DNA of 41,610 nt from Betaproteobacteria bacterium HGW-Betaproteobacteria-12 (lineage in GTDB: Bacteria > Pseudomonadota > Gammaproteobacteria > Burkholderiales > Rhodocyclaceae). The stretch lies in the NCBI GenBank assembly GCA_002842345.1, contig PHCU01000014.1:1-41610 (forward strand), read 5' to 3'. A program made the position numbers and the translations under genes. This document shows, in pieces, positions 33,387 through 41,418 of the stretch. Numbering within the stretch: the first letter of the stretch is position 1; the number at the start of each line of letters is the position of its first letter. The notes beneath the pieces were generated by a model that had not been told where the DNA came from, ran no database searches, and saw only the letters and a program-made list of their open reading frames with translations.

Positions 33387-33688
33387 GCGTCCCCCGGCGT
33401 CAGGCTGCCGGAGGCCACGTCGCGTTCGCCGGCGCGGACGCGGAAGGCGATGCTGCCGCTGGCTTTGGTTTCCAGCGCGAAAATCAGGGTTTCGCCCGGG
33501 CCAACCGGACTGAGGAACTTGGCGTTGCCGATCTGCCAGCGGCCAGCGTGGCCGGCGAGCAGGGTTGTCGCGTAAAGAATGGCGCGGTCGACCAGGACGA
33601 CGCCGGGAACGATCGGCCGGCCGGGAAAGTGGCCGGGCAGCGCCGGGTGATCGGCGGGCACGCGCCAGGCGAATTCACGGGCGGCCAT
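33383..33688 (-). CDS. Small hotdog dehydratase (ApeI-like, FabZ family)
   Basis: A 101-residue single hotdog domain with the catalytic His segment HPALPGHFPGRPIVPGVVLVD, the FabA/FabZ signature. It is short for FabZ, as are the aryl polyene ApeI proteins. It should act with the second dehydratase (17686-18162) to form the double bonds. Its gene overlaps the acyltransferase downstream (ATGA) and the ligase upstream by 14 bases. Confidence 0.87.
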   Translation of the reverse strand: MAAREFAWRVPADHPALPGHFPGRPIVPGVVLVDRAILYATTLLAGHAGRWQIGNAKFLSPVGPGETLIFALETKASGSIAFRVRAGERDVASGSLTPGDA

Positions 33689-35012
33689 CGGCTACCTTGT
33701 CGGTATAGAGCGCCAGCAGGTCGGTGCGCGGCAGCTTGCCGGTGCTGTTGCGCGGCAGGCGGTCGACAAAGACCAGCGGCCGCGGCAGGAAGATGGCGTC
33801 GATGCGCTCGCGCAGGGCCGCCTGAAATTGCCGGGCATCGAGGCCCGGGGCGACGACGAAGGCGCATAGCCGGGTGATGCCGTCGGCCGTTTCCTCGGGC
33901 AGGAAGAAGGCGGCATCGACGACGCCGGGAATGGCCATGACCTGGTGATTGAGATAGGCCAGCGAGGTGCGCTTGCCAGCGATATTGACCAGGTCGGCAT
34001 GGCGGCCGTGCAGCACGAAGCGATCGCCGGGCAGGATTTCGATCAGGTCGGACAGCGTCACCTCGCCTTCGACGTGGCCGCCGCTGACCGTCGTCCATTC
34101 GCCGTCCTGGCGCAGCCGGACATCGGGAAACAGCTGCCAGGCCGGGCCGTCGCTCGGCCGCCGGCTGGCGATCTGGCTGCTCTCGGTACTGCCGAAGATT
34201 TCCAGCAGCGGCGCCGTGAAACGCTGTTCGGCGCGCGTCGCCAGCTCCGCCGACAGCGGCGCCGTCGCCGACAGCAGCAGGTCGACCGGCGGTAGCGGAA
34301 TCTCGGCGGCGAGCAGCGACGAAAGATGAAAAGGGGTGGTCACCAGCAGGCGCGGTAGCGGCACCGCCGCGAGGGCGGTGACGATGTCCTGCGGATAGAA
34401 GGGCTTGCCCGACCAGAACGCTGAACCGTGCAGCGCCATCAGCAAGGTCGATTCGAAGCCGTAGGAATGCTGCACCGGCACCGTGCCGACGATCACGTGC
34501 GGCCGGCCGGCCAGGCCGAGGCGCTCGGCTTCGACGCGACCGTTGCGGACCAGCTTGCCCCAGGTCTTGTCGTGCGGCATCGGCGCGCCGGTCGAGCCGG
34601 AGGTGAATAGCCGGGCGGCGACGTGTTCGGCGGCGATTGCCGGGATCGCCTGGATGGCCGCCGGGTCGCCCGCCAGTTGCGCCGGGTAATCGAGGCGCGG
34701 CAGGTCGAGGCTGGCGAAGGGACCGTCGCACAGGCAACAGAGGTCGGGCGACTGGCTGCGGATGTCGCGTAGCGTCGTTGCCGACTGCGCGGCCGGCTGC
34801 AGGCTGATGCGGCCGTCGAGCAGGCCGGCGGCGAAACCGACGGCGAAATGGTAGCGGTCCTGGCAGACGTTGAGCAGGTGCCGGCCGGGCGGCAGCAACG
34901 GGCGCAGCGCATGGACATCGGCCAGGAACTGGCGGACGCTGACCGGGCCGTCCGGGCGCCAGGCGACGATGGCATCGAGGCTGGCGTGCCCGAGCAGCGG
35001 CACCGCCGTCAT
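33675..35012 (-). CDS. Acyl-AMP ligase that loads the aryl starter on ACP (ApeH/XanA2-like)
   Basis: A 445-residue ANL-superfamily adenylating enzyme. Visible motifs are the P-loop A3 segment FTSGSTGAPMPHDKTW (136-151), A5 IFGSTESSQIASRR, A8 HGRHADLVNIAGKRTS, and the C-terminal catalytic Lys in PRNSTGKLPR. Homologues such as XanA2 activate 3-hydroxybenzoate and attach it to the ACP. The chorismatase on the other strand would supply this acid. The ATG at 35012 overlaps the membrane-protein stop; the longer frame upstream is not real. Confidence 0.88.
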   Translation of the reverse strand: MTAVPLLGHASLDAIVAWRPDGPVSVRQFLADVHALRPLLPPGRHLLNVCQDRYHFAVGFAAGLLDGRISLQPAAQSATTLRDIRSQSPDLCCLCDGPFASLDLPRLDYPAQLAGDPAAIQAIPAIAAEHVAARLFTSGSTGAPMPHDKTWGKLVRNGRVEAERLGLAGRPHVIVGTVPVQHSYGFESTLLMALHGSAFWSGKPFYPQDIVTALAAVPLPRLLVTTPFHLSSLLAAEIPLPPVDLLLSATAPLSAELATRAEQRFTAPLLEIFGSTESSQIASRRPSDGPAWQLFPDVRLRQDGEWTTVSGGHVEGEVTLSDLIEILPGDRFVLHGRHADLVNIAGKRTSLAYLNHQVMAIPGVVDAAFFLPEETADGITRLCAFVVAPGLDARQFQAALRERIDAIFLPRPLVFVDRLPRNSTGKLPRTDLLALYTDKVADGRP

Positions 35013-35677
35013 GGGTGTCTCGACGCGGCCTGGCGTGCCTGCATCGCCGCCCGGTAGCCGCGGATGGTGTCGCCGATGCTCGAGCGCTCCTCCGGTGGCA
35101 GCAGGTGCTGGCGGGCCAGGTGCTCGGCGGCGAACATCAGCAGCAGCAGCGGCATCGTCAGCAGGTTGGCGAACACCGACCAGGCAGCCGCCGGGGCCAG
35201 CCAGAACAGCAGGGTCGATAGCAGGGCCGAGGCCAGGAAGAAGGCGGTCCAGGCCTTCGTCACCTGCCGGGTGTAGCGGGCCTTCAGCGGCGACAGCACG
35301 CCGCCGTGGGCGAAGCGGGCGAACTGGCTGACCAGCGCCTCGTGGCCGCCGAACAGGGTCCGGCCGAACAGCGTCGCCAGCGCCAGATTGGTGCCCAGGT
35401 GCTGTACGTAATAAACCAGCGCGACATTCTGCCGCAGGATCGGCCAAGTCCAGGCCAGCAGCAGGAAGACCGCACAGCCGCCACCGATGATCCACAGCGG
35501 ATGGCCGGCCCGCCAGAGCAGCATGACGGCGATGGCAATCAGCGGTGCGGTGGCCAGGGCGGCGGAAAAGTCGGGATGGGCGTCGCCGGCGCTGCCCTGA
35601 TGTGCGAGTACCGCCCAGCCGACGATCAGGGCGAGGAGGACGATGCTGCGCAGCAGGGTGGCCGGGGTCAGGTTCAT
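35009..35677 (-). CDS. COG4648-family membrane protein of aryl polyene loci
   Basis: A 222-residue integral membrane protein with about six hydrophobic segments (for example SIVLLALIVGWAVLA, APLIAIAVMLLWRAG, WIIGGGCAVFLLLAWTW). It matches the COG4648 type found between ACP and ligase genes in aryl polyene clusters (ApeG position). The function is unknown; it may organise the biosynthetic complex at the membrane. It overlaps neighbours on both sides (ATGA). Confidence 0.8.
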   Translation of the reverse strand: MNLTPATLLRSIVLLALIVGWAVLAHQGSAGDAHPDFSAALATAPLIAIAVMLLWRAGHPLWIIGGGCAVFLLLAWTWPILRQNVALVYYVQHLGTNLALATLFGRTLFGGHEALVSQFARFAHGGVLSPLKARYTRQVTKAWTAFFLASALLSTLLFWLAPAAAWSVFANLLTMPLLLLMFAAEHLARQHLLPPEERSSIGDTIRGYRAAMQARQAASRHP

Positions 35678-35958
35678 TTGCTGCGCTGACCGGCGATGTG
35701 GGTGGCCAGGGCGCGCAGCGACGAGAAGATGCGGACGTTGTCGTCGTTGTCCGAGCGCAACTGGAAACCGTAGCGCTTGGAGATGACCAGGGCGATTTCC
35801 AGCACGTCGATCGAGTCGAGGCCGAGGCCGTCGCCGAACAGCGGCGCATCGGCCTCGATCTCGGCCGGGGCGACCTCGAGGTTGAGGGCCGAGACGATCA
35901 GCTCGGCAACTTCCGGCAACAGCGCCGCGATGGCTTCCGGAGAGGGGGTTTGGGTCAT
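35674..35958 (-). CDS. Acyl carrier protein 2 of the aryl polyene system
   Basis: A 94-residue ACP with the phosphopantetheine attachment site S49 in GLGLDSIDVLE. It is acidic and helical, as expected. One of the two ACPs in the locus probably carries the aryl starter or the growing polyene while the other supplies malonyl extender units; the roles cannot be assigned from sequence. It ends by overlapping the COG4648 gene, with 21 bases between it and the ketosynthase upstream. Confidence 0.93.
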   Translation of the reverse strand: MTQTPSPEAIAALLPEVAELIVSALNLEVAPAEIEADAPLFGDGLGLDSIDVLEIALVISKRYGFQLRSDNDDNVRIFSSLRALATHIAGQRSK

Positions 35959-35979
35959 GGCGGGATTTCCGTGGATGAA

Positions 35980-37230
35980 TTAGCGGACGGCGCGGAAGGC
36001 AAGCACCGCATTGCTGCCGCCGAAAGCGAAGGAATTGGACAGGGCGGCGCGCAGCGGCTGGTCGTGGCGGGCGACGGTGACATGATCGAGGCCAGCACAG
36101 GCGGGGTCGATGTTATCGAGATGGGCGGTCGGCGGAATCGCCCCGGCGCGCAGGGCGAGCACCGTGATCAGCGCCTCGACGGCGCCGGCGGCGCCGAGCT
36201 GGTGGCCATGCATCGACTTGGTGGCGCTGACCGCCAGCCGCCCGGCCCGCTCGGCGAAAACCTCCTGCAAGGCCGCGGCTTCGACGCCATCGCCTTCCGC
36301 CGTGGCGGTGCCGTGGGCATTGACATAGTCGATGTCGGCCGGCGTCAGGCCGGCGTCGGCCAGCGTCGCCTTGAGCGCACGGACCTGGCCAGCGACTTCC
36401 GGACGGACCAGGTTGCTGTGATCGCAGGTGCTGGCATAGCCGACGATCTCGCCGTGGATGCGGGCGCCGCGGGCGATGGCCCGCTCCCAGTCTTCGAGCA
36501 CCAGGGCCGCCCCGCCCTCGCCCAGCACCAGGCCGCTGCGTTCGGCATGGAACGGCCGGCAGGCGCTGGCCGCCGTCGTTTCGTCGCCGCCGGCCAGGAC
36601 GCGCAGGGCTTCCCAGGCGCGGGCGACGCCGTAGGCCTGGGGTGCGTCGGAGCCGCCGGTCAGCATCACCGGCGCCTCGCCGCTACGCACCCGGCGGAAG
36701 GCCTCGCCGATGGCGATGGCCGAGGAGGCGCAGGCCACCGTATGGCTCATGCTGATGCCGCCGAGGCCGAACTGGATCGAGATGTGGGCGTTGGCGGCGT
36801 TGTTCATGCCGAGCACCACCGACAGCGGCGAAATGCGTTCGCGGCCCTTCTGCCACAGTTCGCGGTAGCCCTTTTCGTAGGCCAGCGTGCCGCCCAGCGC
36901 CGTGCCCCAGGCGACGCCCCAGCTGTCGCGGTCCTCGTCGCCGGCGGCCGTGCGGCTCAGGCCGGCATCGGCCCAGGCGGCGAAGGCGGCGGCCATGGCC
37001 AGCTGGGCGAAGCGGTCCATGGTGCCGGCCAGTGGCTTGCCGAGCACGGCTTCCGGGTCGAAGGCGGGACAGGTGACAAAAGGCAGATTCAGTGGCCGGG
37101 GAACATCGTCGGTGCGCAGCAGGCGCACGGCCGATTCGCCGGCCAGCAGCCGGGCGAAGAAATCATCCGGGCCAGCGCCGTAGGGGCTGACCATGCCCAG
37201 CCCGGTAACGGCCACGCGACGCCGGCTCAT
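35980..37230 (-). CDS. Beta-ketoacyl-ACP synthase (second active ketosynthase)
   Basis: A 416-residue FabF-like condensing enzyme with a full triad: C167 in VACASS, H306 in NAHGTAT and H343 in MHGHQLGA. It starts with RRVAVTGLGMVSPYG, as in FabF. With the 18965-20155 ketosynthase the locus has two active condensing enzymes plus one chain-length factor, the same number as described aryl polyene systems (ApeO, ApeR, ApeC). It overlaps the ACP gene upstream (ATGA). Confidence 0.94.
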   Translation of the reverse strand: MSRRRVAVTGLGMVSPYGAGPDDFFARLLAGESAVRLLRTDDVPRPLNLPFVTCPAFDPEAVLGKPLAGTMDRFAQLAMAAAFAAWADAGLSRTAAGDEDRDSWGVAWGTALGGTLAYEKGYRELWQKGRERISPLSVVLGMNNAANAHISIQFGLGGISMSHTVACASSAIAIGEAFRRVRSGEAPVMLTGGSDAPQAYGVARAWEALRVLAGGDETTAASACRPFHAERSGLVLGEGGAALVLEDWERAIARGARIHGEIVGYASTCDHSNLVRPEVAGQVRALKATLADAGLTPADIDYVNAHGTATAEGDGVEAAALQEVFAERAGRLAVSATKSMHGHQLGAAGAVEALITVLALRAGAIPPTAHLDNIDPACAGLDHVTVARHDQPLRAALSNSFAFGGSNAVLAFRAVR

Positions 37231-37469
37231 GAGGCGCTTTGTTCGCGGTACAGCCGGTCCATCAGGGCGATCATCTCGCCGATGGTTTTCGGGCTTTTCA
37301 GGCTCTTGGAGAGGGTGATGCCGAAGCGGTCCTCGAATTCGAACATCAGTTCGAGCATCATCAGCGAATCGACGCCGAGCCCCGCCAGCGCAGCCTCGGG
37401 CACGACCTGCTCGGGGGCGACGCCAAGACGATCGTGGAGAAATTCGCGAATCAGGCCGAGGGAATCCAT
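37227..37469 (-). CDS. Acyl carrier protein 1, first gene of the long pigment operon
   Basis: An 80-residue ACP with the attachment site S35 in GVDSLMMLELMFEFEDRFG. It opens the 13-gene minus-strand operon that runs to the DUF1615 gene at 26237, with nearly all genes overlapping by 4 to 14 bases. A sigma-70-like promoter lies just upstream; the -10 box ends only 9 bases before the ATG, so the leader is predicted to be very short. Confidence 0.93.
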   Translation of the reverse strand: MDSLGLIREFLHDRLGVAPEQVVPEAALAGLGVDSLMMLELMFEFEDRFGITLSKSLKSPKTIGEMIALMDRLYREQSAS

Positions 37470-37478
37470 AACCGGCGC

Positions 37479-37506
37479 ATTTTAGCCCAAGGCCGGCCGT
37501 TTACAA
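37479..37506 (-). promoter_or_regulatory. Sigma-70-type promoter of the aryl polyene operon
   Basis: On the minus strand TTGTAA (37506-37501), 16-base spacer, TAAAAT (37484-37479). The -10 region lies in the 15-mer GCTAAAATGCGCCGG (37486-37472), which is repeated before the ketosynthase operon at 20190-20176. The -35 box overlaps the T tract of the dsbD terminator. Confidence 0.55.
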
Positions 37507-37529
37507 AAAACGCCACGGCGCTCCGCCGT
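37505..37529 (-). terminator. Rho-independent terminator-like hairpin after dsbD
   Basis: On the minus strand ACGGCG, loop GAG, CGCCGT (37529-37515), then GGCG and six T residues (37510-37505). It lies 3 bases after the dsbD stop. The 4-base gap between stem and T tract makes it imperfect. It would separate dsbD from the pigment operon. Confidence 0.5.
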
Positions 37530-37532
37530 CCT

Positions 37533-39287
37533 TCAGATGACCCGCTGCAGGCTGCGCAGGAAGGTCGGCGCATCTTGGAAGCCGACGACGCGGACAGCGT
37601 CGATCTGGCGGCCTTTGGCGTCGAAAAAGATGATGCCCGGCGGGCCGTACAGCTTGAAGCGGGCGAGCAGTGCCTTGTCGTCGGCGCTGTTGCCGGTGAC
37701 GTCGGCCTTGAGCAGCGTGAAACCGGCGAGTTTGCCCTGCACTGCCGGGTCGGAGAAGGTGAATTTCTCCATTTCCTTGCACGAGACGCACCAGTCGGCA
37801 TAGAAGTCGAGCATCACCGGGCGGCCGGCGGCAGCGACACGGGCGTCGAGTTCGGCCAGCGTGCGCACCGGTTCGAAGGGCAGCTTCGGCGCCTCGGCGG
37901 CCACTGCCGAGCCGCGCAGGCCGGCCAGCGGCTGCAGGGGGTCGCGTCCACCGGCCAGGGCGCCGATCAGCAGCGCCGCGCCGGTCAGTAGCATGACGAT
38001 GCCGATACCCTTCCAGAAGCGTTGCCAGCCCTTGGCCTGTAGCGGCAGTGGGTCGAGGGCATGGAGGAAGATGGCCGGGATGATCAGCAGGGCCGCCCAG
38101 CCGAGCATCACGACGACCGTCGGCAACACCGGCGAAACCAGCCACAGGGCGGTGGCCAGTAGCAACACGCCGAAGGCCTTCTTGACGCCTTCCATCCACG
38201 GCCCGGTCTTCGGCAGCAGCGAGCCGCCGGCGGTGCCGACGGCGATCAGCGGTGCCCCCATGCCCAGCGCCATGATGAACAGCGCCGTGCCGCCGAGCAC
38301 GGCATCGCCGGTCTGGCCGATGTAGAGCAGCGCGCCGGCCAGCGGCGCGGCGACGCAGGGGCCGACGATCAGCGCCGAGAGGACGCCCATCAGGAAGACG
38401 CCGAGGCCGCGGCCGCCCTGCAGATGGCCGGATTCCTCGGACAGCTTGCTTTGCAGCGCGGTCGGCAGCTGCAGTTCGTAGAAACCGAACATCGAGAAGG
38501 AGAGGATGACGAAGACCAGGGCGAAGCTGCCGAGCACCCAGGCATTTTGCAGCGCGGCCGAGAGCAGCGTGCCGCTCAGGCCGGCGGCGACCCCGGCGGC
38601 GGCGTAGGTCAGCGCCATGCCCAGCACGTAGGCCAGCGACAAGGCGAAACCGCGGGCATGCGAGGCCTGGTGGCCCTGGCCGGCGATGATGCCGGAGAGG
38701 ATGGGAATCATCGGAAAGACACAGGGCGTCAGCGACAGGCCGAGACCGGCGACGAAGAAGAAGGCGAGGATGGCCCAGAAGCCGGCGTCGCGCAGGGTGG
38801 CGGCAATCAGGCCGCTCTCGTCGCCGGCGCCGTCGTCGACCAGGCTGGCCGAGGGGGTCGTCGCCGGATCGGGCAGCGTCAGGCTGACGGTCTGCGTCTG
38901 CGGCGGATAGCAGACACCGGCATCGGCGCAGCCCTGCGAAGTCACGGCCAGGCGCAACGGCAGTTCGCCGGAACTGAGGCGCTCGACCGGCAGACGAATG
39001 GCCACCGTCTTGTAATAGACCTCGACCTTGCCGAAGGTATCGTCGTCCTTCTCCTTGCCCTTGGGCAGGAGCGGCGTGCCGAGCGTCGCCGCGTCGCCTT
39101 CGGCGGCGAAGCGGAACTTGTCGCGATACAGGTAGTAATCCTTGGCGATCGTGTAGACGACCTCGACCGTCTGGCCATCGAGGGCCCGGGCGGACGGCTT
39201 GAAGGCGACCACCGGATCGAGGAATTCCTCGGCGTGGGCGAAGGAGACGAGGCAGGTGAACAGCAGGAGCAGCAGGCGCATGGTCAT
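37533..39287 (-). CDS. dsbD: Thiol:disulfide interchange protein DsbD
   Basis: A 584-residue protein that carries electrons from cytoplasmic thioredoxin across the membrane to periplasmic DsbC, CcmG and similar proteins. The signal peptide (MTMRLLLLLFTCLVSFAHA) is followed by the N-terminal domain with CADAGVCYPP. The eight-helix core has its two cysteines in LTPCVFPMIP and GPCVAAPLAG, and the C-terminal thioredoxin domain has the active site WCVSC (C500, C503). All expected cysteines are present. It overlaps cutA (ATGA), a pairing common in proteobacteria. Confidence 0.96.
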   Translation of the reverse strand: MTMRLLLLLFTCLVSFAHAEEFLDPVVAFKPSARALDGQTVEVVYTIAKDYYLYRDKFRFAAEGDAATLGTPLLPKGKEKDDDTFGKVEVYYKTVAIRLPVERLSSGELPLRLAVTSQGCADAGVCYPPQTQTVSLTLPDPATTPSASLVDDGAGDESGLIAATLRDAGFWAILAFFFVAGLGLSLTPCVFPMIPILSGIIAGQGHQASHARGFALSLAYVLGMALTYAAAGVAAGLSGTLLSAALQNAWVLGSFALVFVILSFSMFGFYELQLPTALQSKLSEESGHLQGGRGLGVFLMGVLSALIVGPCVAAPLAGALLYIGQTGDAVLGGTALFIMALGMGAPLIAVGTAGGSLLPKTGPWMEGVKKAFGVLLLATALWLVSPVLPTVVVMLGWAALLIIPAIFLHALDPLPLQAKGWQRFWKGIGIVMLLTGAALLIGALAGGRDPLQPLAGLRGSAVAAEAPKLPFEPVRTLAELDARVAAAGRPVMLDFYADWCVSCKEMEKFTFSDPAVQGKLAGFTLLKADVTGNSADDKALLARFKLYGPPGIIFFDAKGRQIDAVRVVGFQDAPTFLRSLQRVI

Positions 39288-39601
39288 TGGAGCGTTTCCT
39301 CGGCCAGCCAGTTCAAATAGGCGGGCAGGCCGCGGCTGATCGGCACGGCGATGATTTCCGGTACGTCGTAGGGATGCAGCTCGCTGATGCGGCTTTCGAG
39401 GGCGGCGTAGCGAGCGCTGGTGGTCTTGATCAGCAAGGGGATTTCGCTGGCCGATTCGACGGCACCCTGCCAGCGATAGAGCGACTGCACGCGCGGCAGG
39501 ATGTTGACGCAGGCGGCCAGTTTCTCTTCGACGAGCGTCAGCGCCAGCGCGTTGGCGACTCCTTCGTCGGGGCAGTTGGTGATGAGCAGCAGCGGTTCCA
39601 T
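39284..39601 (-). CDS. cutA: Divalent-cation tolerance protein CutA
   Basis: A 105-residue CutA1 protein, a very stable ferredoxin-like trimer linked to copper and other divalent cation tolerance. Family motifs are LVEEKLAACVNILP, SLYRWQG, EIPLLIKT, and ELHPYDVPEIIAVPI near the C-terminus. It lies directly upstream of dsbD with a 4-base overlap. Confidence 0.95.
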   Translation of the reverse strand: MEPLLLITNCPDEGVANALALTLVEEKLAACVNILPRVQSLYRWQGAVESASEIPLLIKTTSARYAALESRISELHPYDVPEIIAVPISRGLPAYLNWLAEETLQ

Positions 39602-39610
39602 CGGCGAATT

Positions 39611-40381
39611 CTACTTGAGCAGGCGGCGGCGGGTCAGGCGCAGGGCGATGGCGAAGGCTACGCCGGTGGTGAGCAGCAGCGCCATGATGTGGATCAGGGC
39701 ATCGGCCGGCACCTGGCCGGCGAGCAGCGGCCGGACCAGCGCCACTCCCTGGGCCAGCGGCAGCCAGGCGCCGATGACGGCGAGCCAGCCGGGCAACTGG
39801 TCGGTCGGGAAGAAGACGCCGGAAATCAGCGTCATCGGCGTGATGAACAGCGTGAAGTAGTACATGAAGAAGTCGTAGGACGGGGCCAGCGCATTCCAGA
39901 TCAGACCCAGCGCGGCGAAGGCCAGGCCGGTGAGGACGACGGCCGGCAGCACCCAGAACAGCAGCGGCCCGTTGGTCAGGCCGAGTGCGGCGATGACGAT
40001 CAGGATGGCGCAGCCGGAGAAGAAGGACTTGGTCGCCGCCCAGAACAGCTCGCCGGCGACGACGTCGGTCAGGCCGAGCGGCGTGTTGAGGATGGCGTCC
40101 CAGGTCTTCTGCACATGCATGCGCGAGAAGGACGAATACAGCGCCTCGAAGGTCGCCGCGTTCATCGTCGAGGCGCAGACCGTGCCGGCGGCGAGGAAGG
40201 CGACGTAGGGCTGGCCGTCGATCGACGGCAGCATGGCACCCAGGCCGTAGCCGAGGCCGAGCATGTAGATCAGCGGGTCGGCCAGGTTGCCGAGGATGGA
40301 CGGCAAGGCCAGCTTGCGCCAGACGAGGAAGTTGCGGCGCCAGACGGGGAGGAAGCGCAGGAAGGGCGGCAGCGGGTGCAT
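39611..40381 (-). CDS. ABC-2 type transporter permease (NodJ family)
   Basis: A 256-residue inner-membrane permease with six predicted helices. It matches the NodJ/DrrB group: LADPLIYMLGLGYGLGAM, MNAATFEALYSSFSRM, ILNTPLGLTDVVAGEL and ISGVFFPTDQLPGWL. It pairs with the ATPase gene 65 bases upstream. NodIJ-like exporters in non-nodulating bacteria have unknown substrates, possibly lipids or glycolipids. It is followed after 9 bases by cutA. Confidence 0.9.
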   Translation of the reverse strand: MHPLPPFLRFLPVWRRNFLVWRKLALPSILGNLADPLIYMLGLGYGLGAMLPSIDGQPYVAFLAAGTVCASTMNAATFEALYSSFSRMHVQKTWDAILNTPLGLTDVVAGELFWAATKSFFSGCAILIVIAALGLTNGPLLFWVLPAVVLTGLAFAALGLIWNALAPSYDFFMYYFTLFITPMTLISGVFFPTDQLPGWLAVIGAWLPLAQGVALVRPLLAGQVPADALIHIMALLLTTGVAFAIALRLTRRRLLK

Positions 40382-40446
40382 GCGGGGGATGGGCGGTGGG
40401 GAGAAAGCATTCTACTGCGAAGCGGCGTGCAGGCTTGTGCCGCTGC

Positions 40447-41418
40447 TTAGTCGCGCAACTCGCGCCCGGTCAGCTTGATGAAGACATCTTCCAGGTTGGA
40501 GGCGCGGTGCACGTAGCGCAGGCCGTGGGCGCCGGCCAGCCGGTCGAGCAGCGGGTGCGGCTCGCGGCAGTAGAAGAAGGCGGTTTCGCCGCTGGTCTCG
40601 ACGCGTTCGGCCAGCGGCCGGGCGGCGTCGACAAAGGCCGGCAGATCGCCACCGGCTTCGTCATAGACCTCGATGACCTGCGGTTCGATGTGCTCGGCGA
40701 TCAACTGGCGCGGACTGCCGTCGGCAATCTTGCGCCCGTGGTCGATGACGATCAGCGTATCGCACAGGCGTTCCGCCTCGTCCATGAAATGCGTGGTCAG
40801 GATCAGCGTCTTGCCGGCCGACTTGAGCTGCTTCAGGCGTTCCCAGATCAGGTGGCGGGCCTGCGGATCGAGGCCGGTAGTCGGTTCGTCGAGGAAGACC
40901 ACGTCCGGATCGTTGATCAAGGCGCGGGCCAGTGTCAGGCGCCGTTTCATGCCGCCGGACAGCGTCGACAGACGGGCATCGGCCTTGCTGCCGAGGCTGG
41001 CGAAATCCAGGAGCGACGGGATGCGGGCGCGGATGTCGGCATCGGCCAGGCCGAAATAGCGGCCGAAGACCAGCAGGTTCTCGCTGCAGGTGAAATCCGG
41101 ATCGAGATTGTCGAACTGCGGCACGACGCCGACCCGTGCCCGCGCCGGCTGGGCATCGGCGGGAATGGCGTGGCCGTTGAGGACGATGCGCCCGCTGTCG
41201 GGCGCCGTCAGGCCGAGGCAGAGGCGCAGCGTCGTCGTCTTGCCGGCGCCATTGGGGCCGAGCAGGCCGAAACAGGTGCCCGGCTCGACGGCGAACGACA
41301 ACCCAGCGACGACGGCGGTGCCGGCGTAGGTCTTGCGCAGGTCGCTGACGCTGAGTGCCGCCGTTTCAGTTGCCGGGGCGGCGATCGCGGCTGCCGCGAC
41401 GGAGGCTAGTGACGCCAT
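40447..41418 (-). CDS. ABC transporter ATP-binding protein (NodI family)
   Basis: A 323-residue ATPase: Walker [11 protein letters not shown], signature LSGGMKRRL, Walker B DVVFLDEP, and the switch His in [14 protein letters not shown]-terminal domain of about 90 residues follows, as in NodI/DrrA proteins. It would drive the adjacent NodJ-like permease. The Ala-rich N-terminal extension before [10 protein letters not shown] is longer than usual; an internal start is possible but no better ATG is seen. It overlaps the upstream hydrolase stop by 13 bases. Confidence 0.92.
   Translation of the reverse strand: MASLASVAAAAIAAPATETAALSVSDLRKTYAGTAVVAGLSFAVEPGTCFGLLGPNGAGKTTTLRLCLGLTAPDSGRIVLNGHAIPADAQPARARVGVVPQFDNLDPDFTCSENLLVFGRYFGLADADIRARIPSLLDFASLGSKADARLSTLSGGMKRRLTLARALINDPDVVFLDEPTTGLDPQARHLIWERLKQLKSAGKTLILTTHFMDEAERLCDTLIVIDHGRKIADGSPRQLIAEHIEPQVIEVYDEAGGDLPAFVDAARPLAERVETSGETAFFYCREPHPLLDRLAGAHGLRYVHRASNLEDVFIKLTGRELRD

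Noticed and set aside
35545-37485. A 646-codon plus-strand frame over the ACP and ketosynthase genes
   Set aside because: It is the complement of well-identified condensing-enzyme and ACP genes and has low-complexity composition.
39611-41418. NodI/NodJ-like genes as evidence of nodulation
   Set aside because: No nodABC or other symbiosis genes are present; this transporter family is widespread in non-symbiotic proteobacteria.
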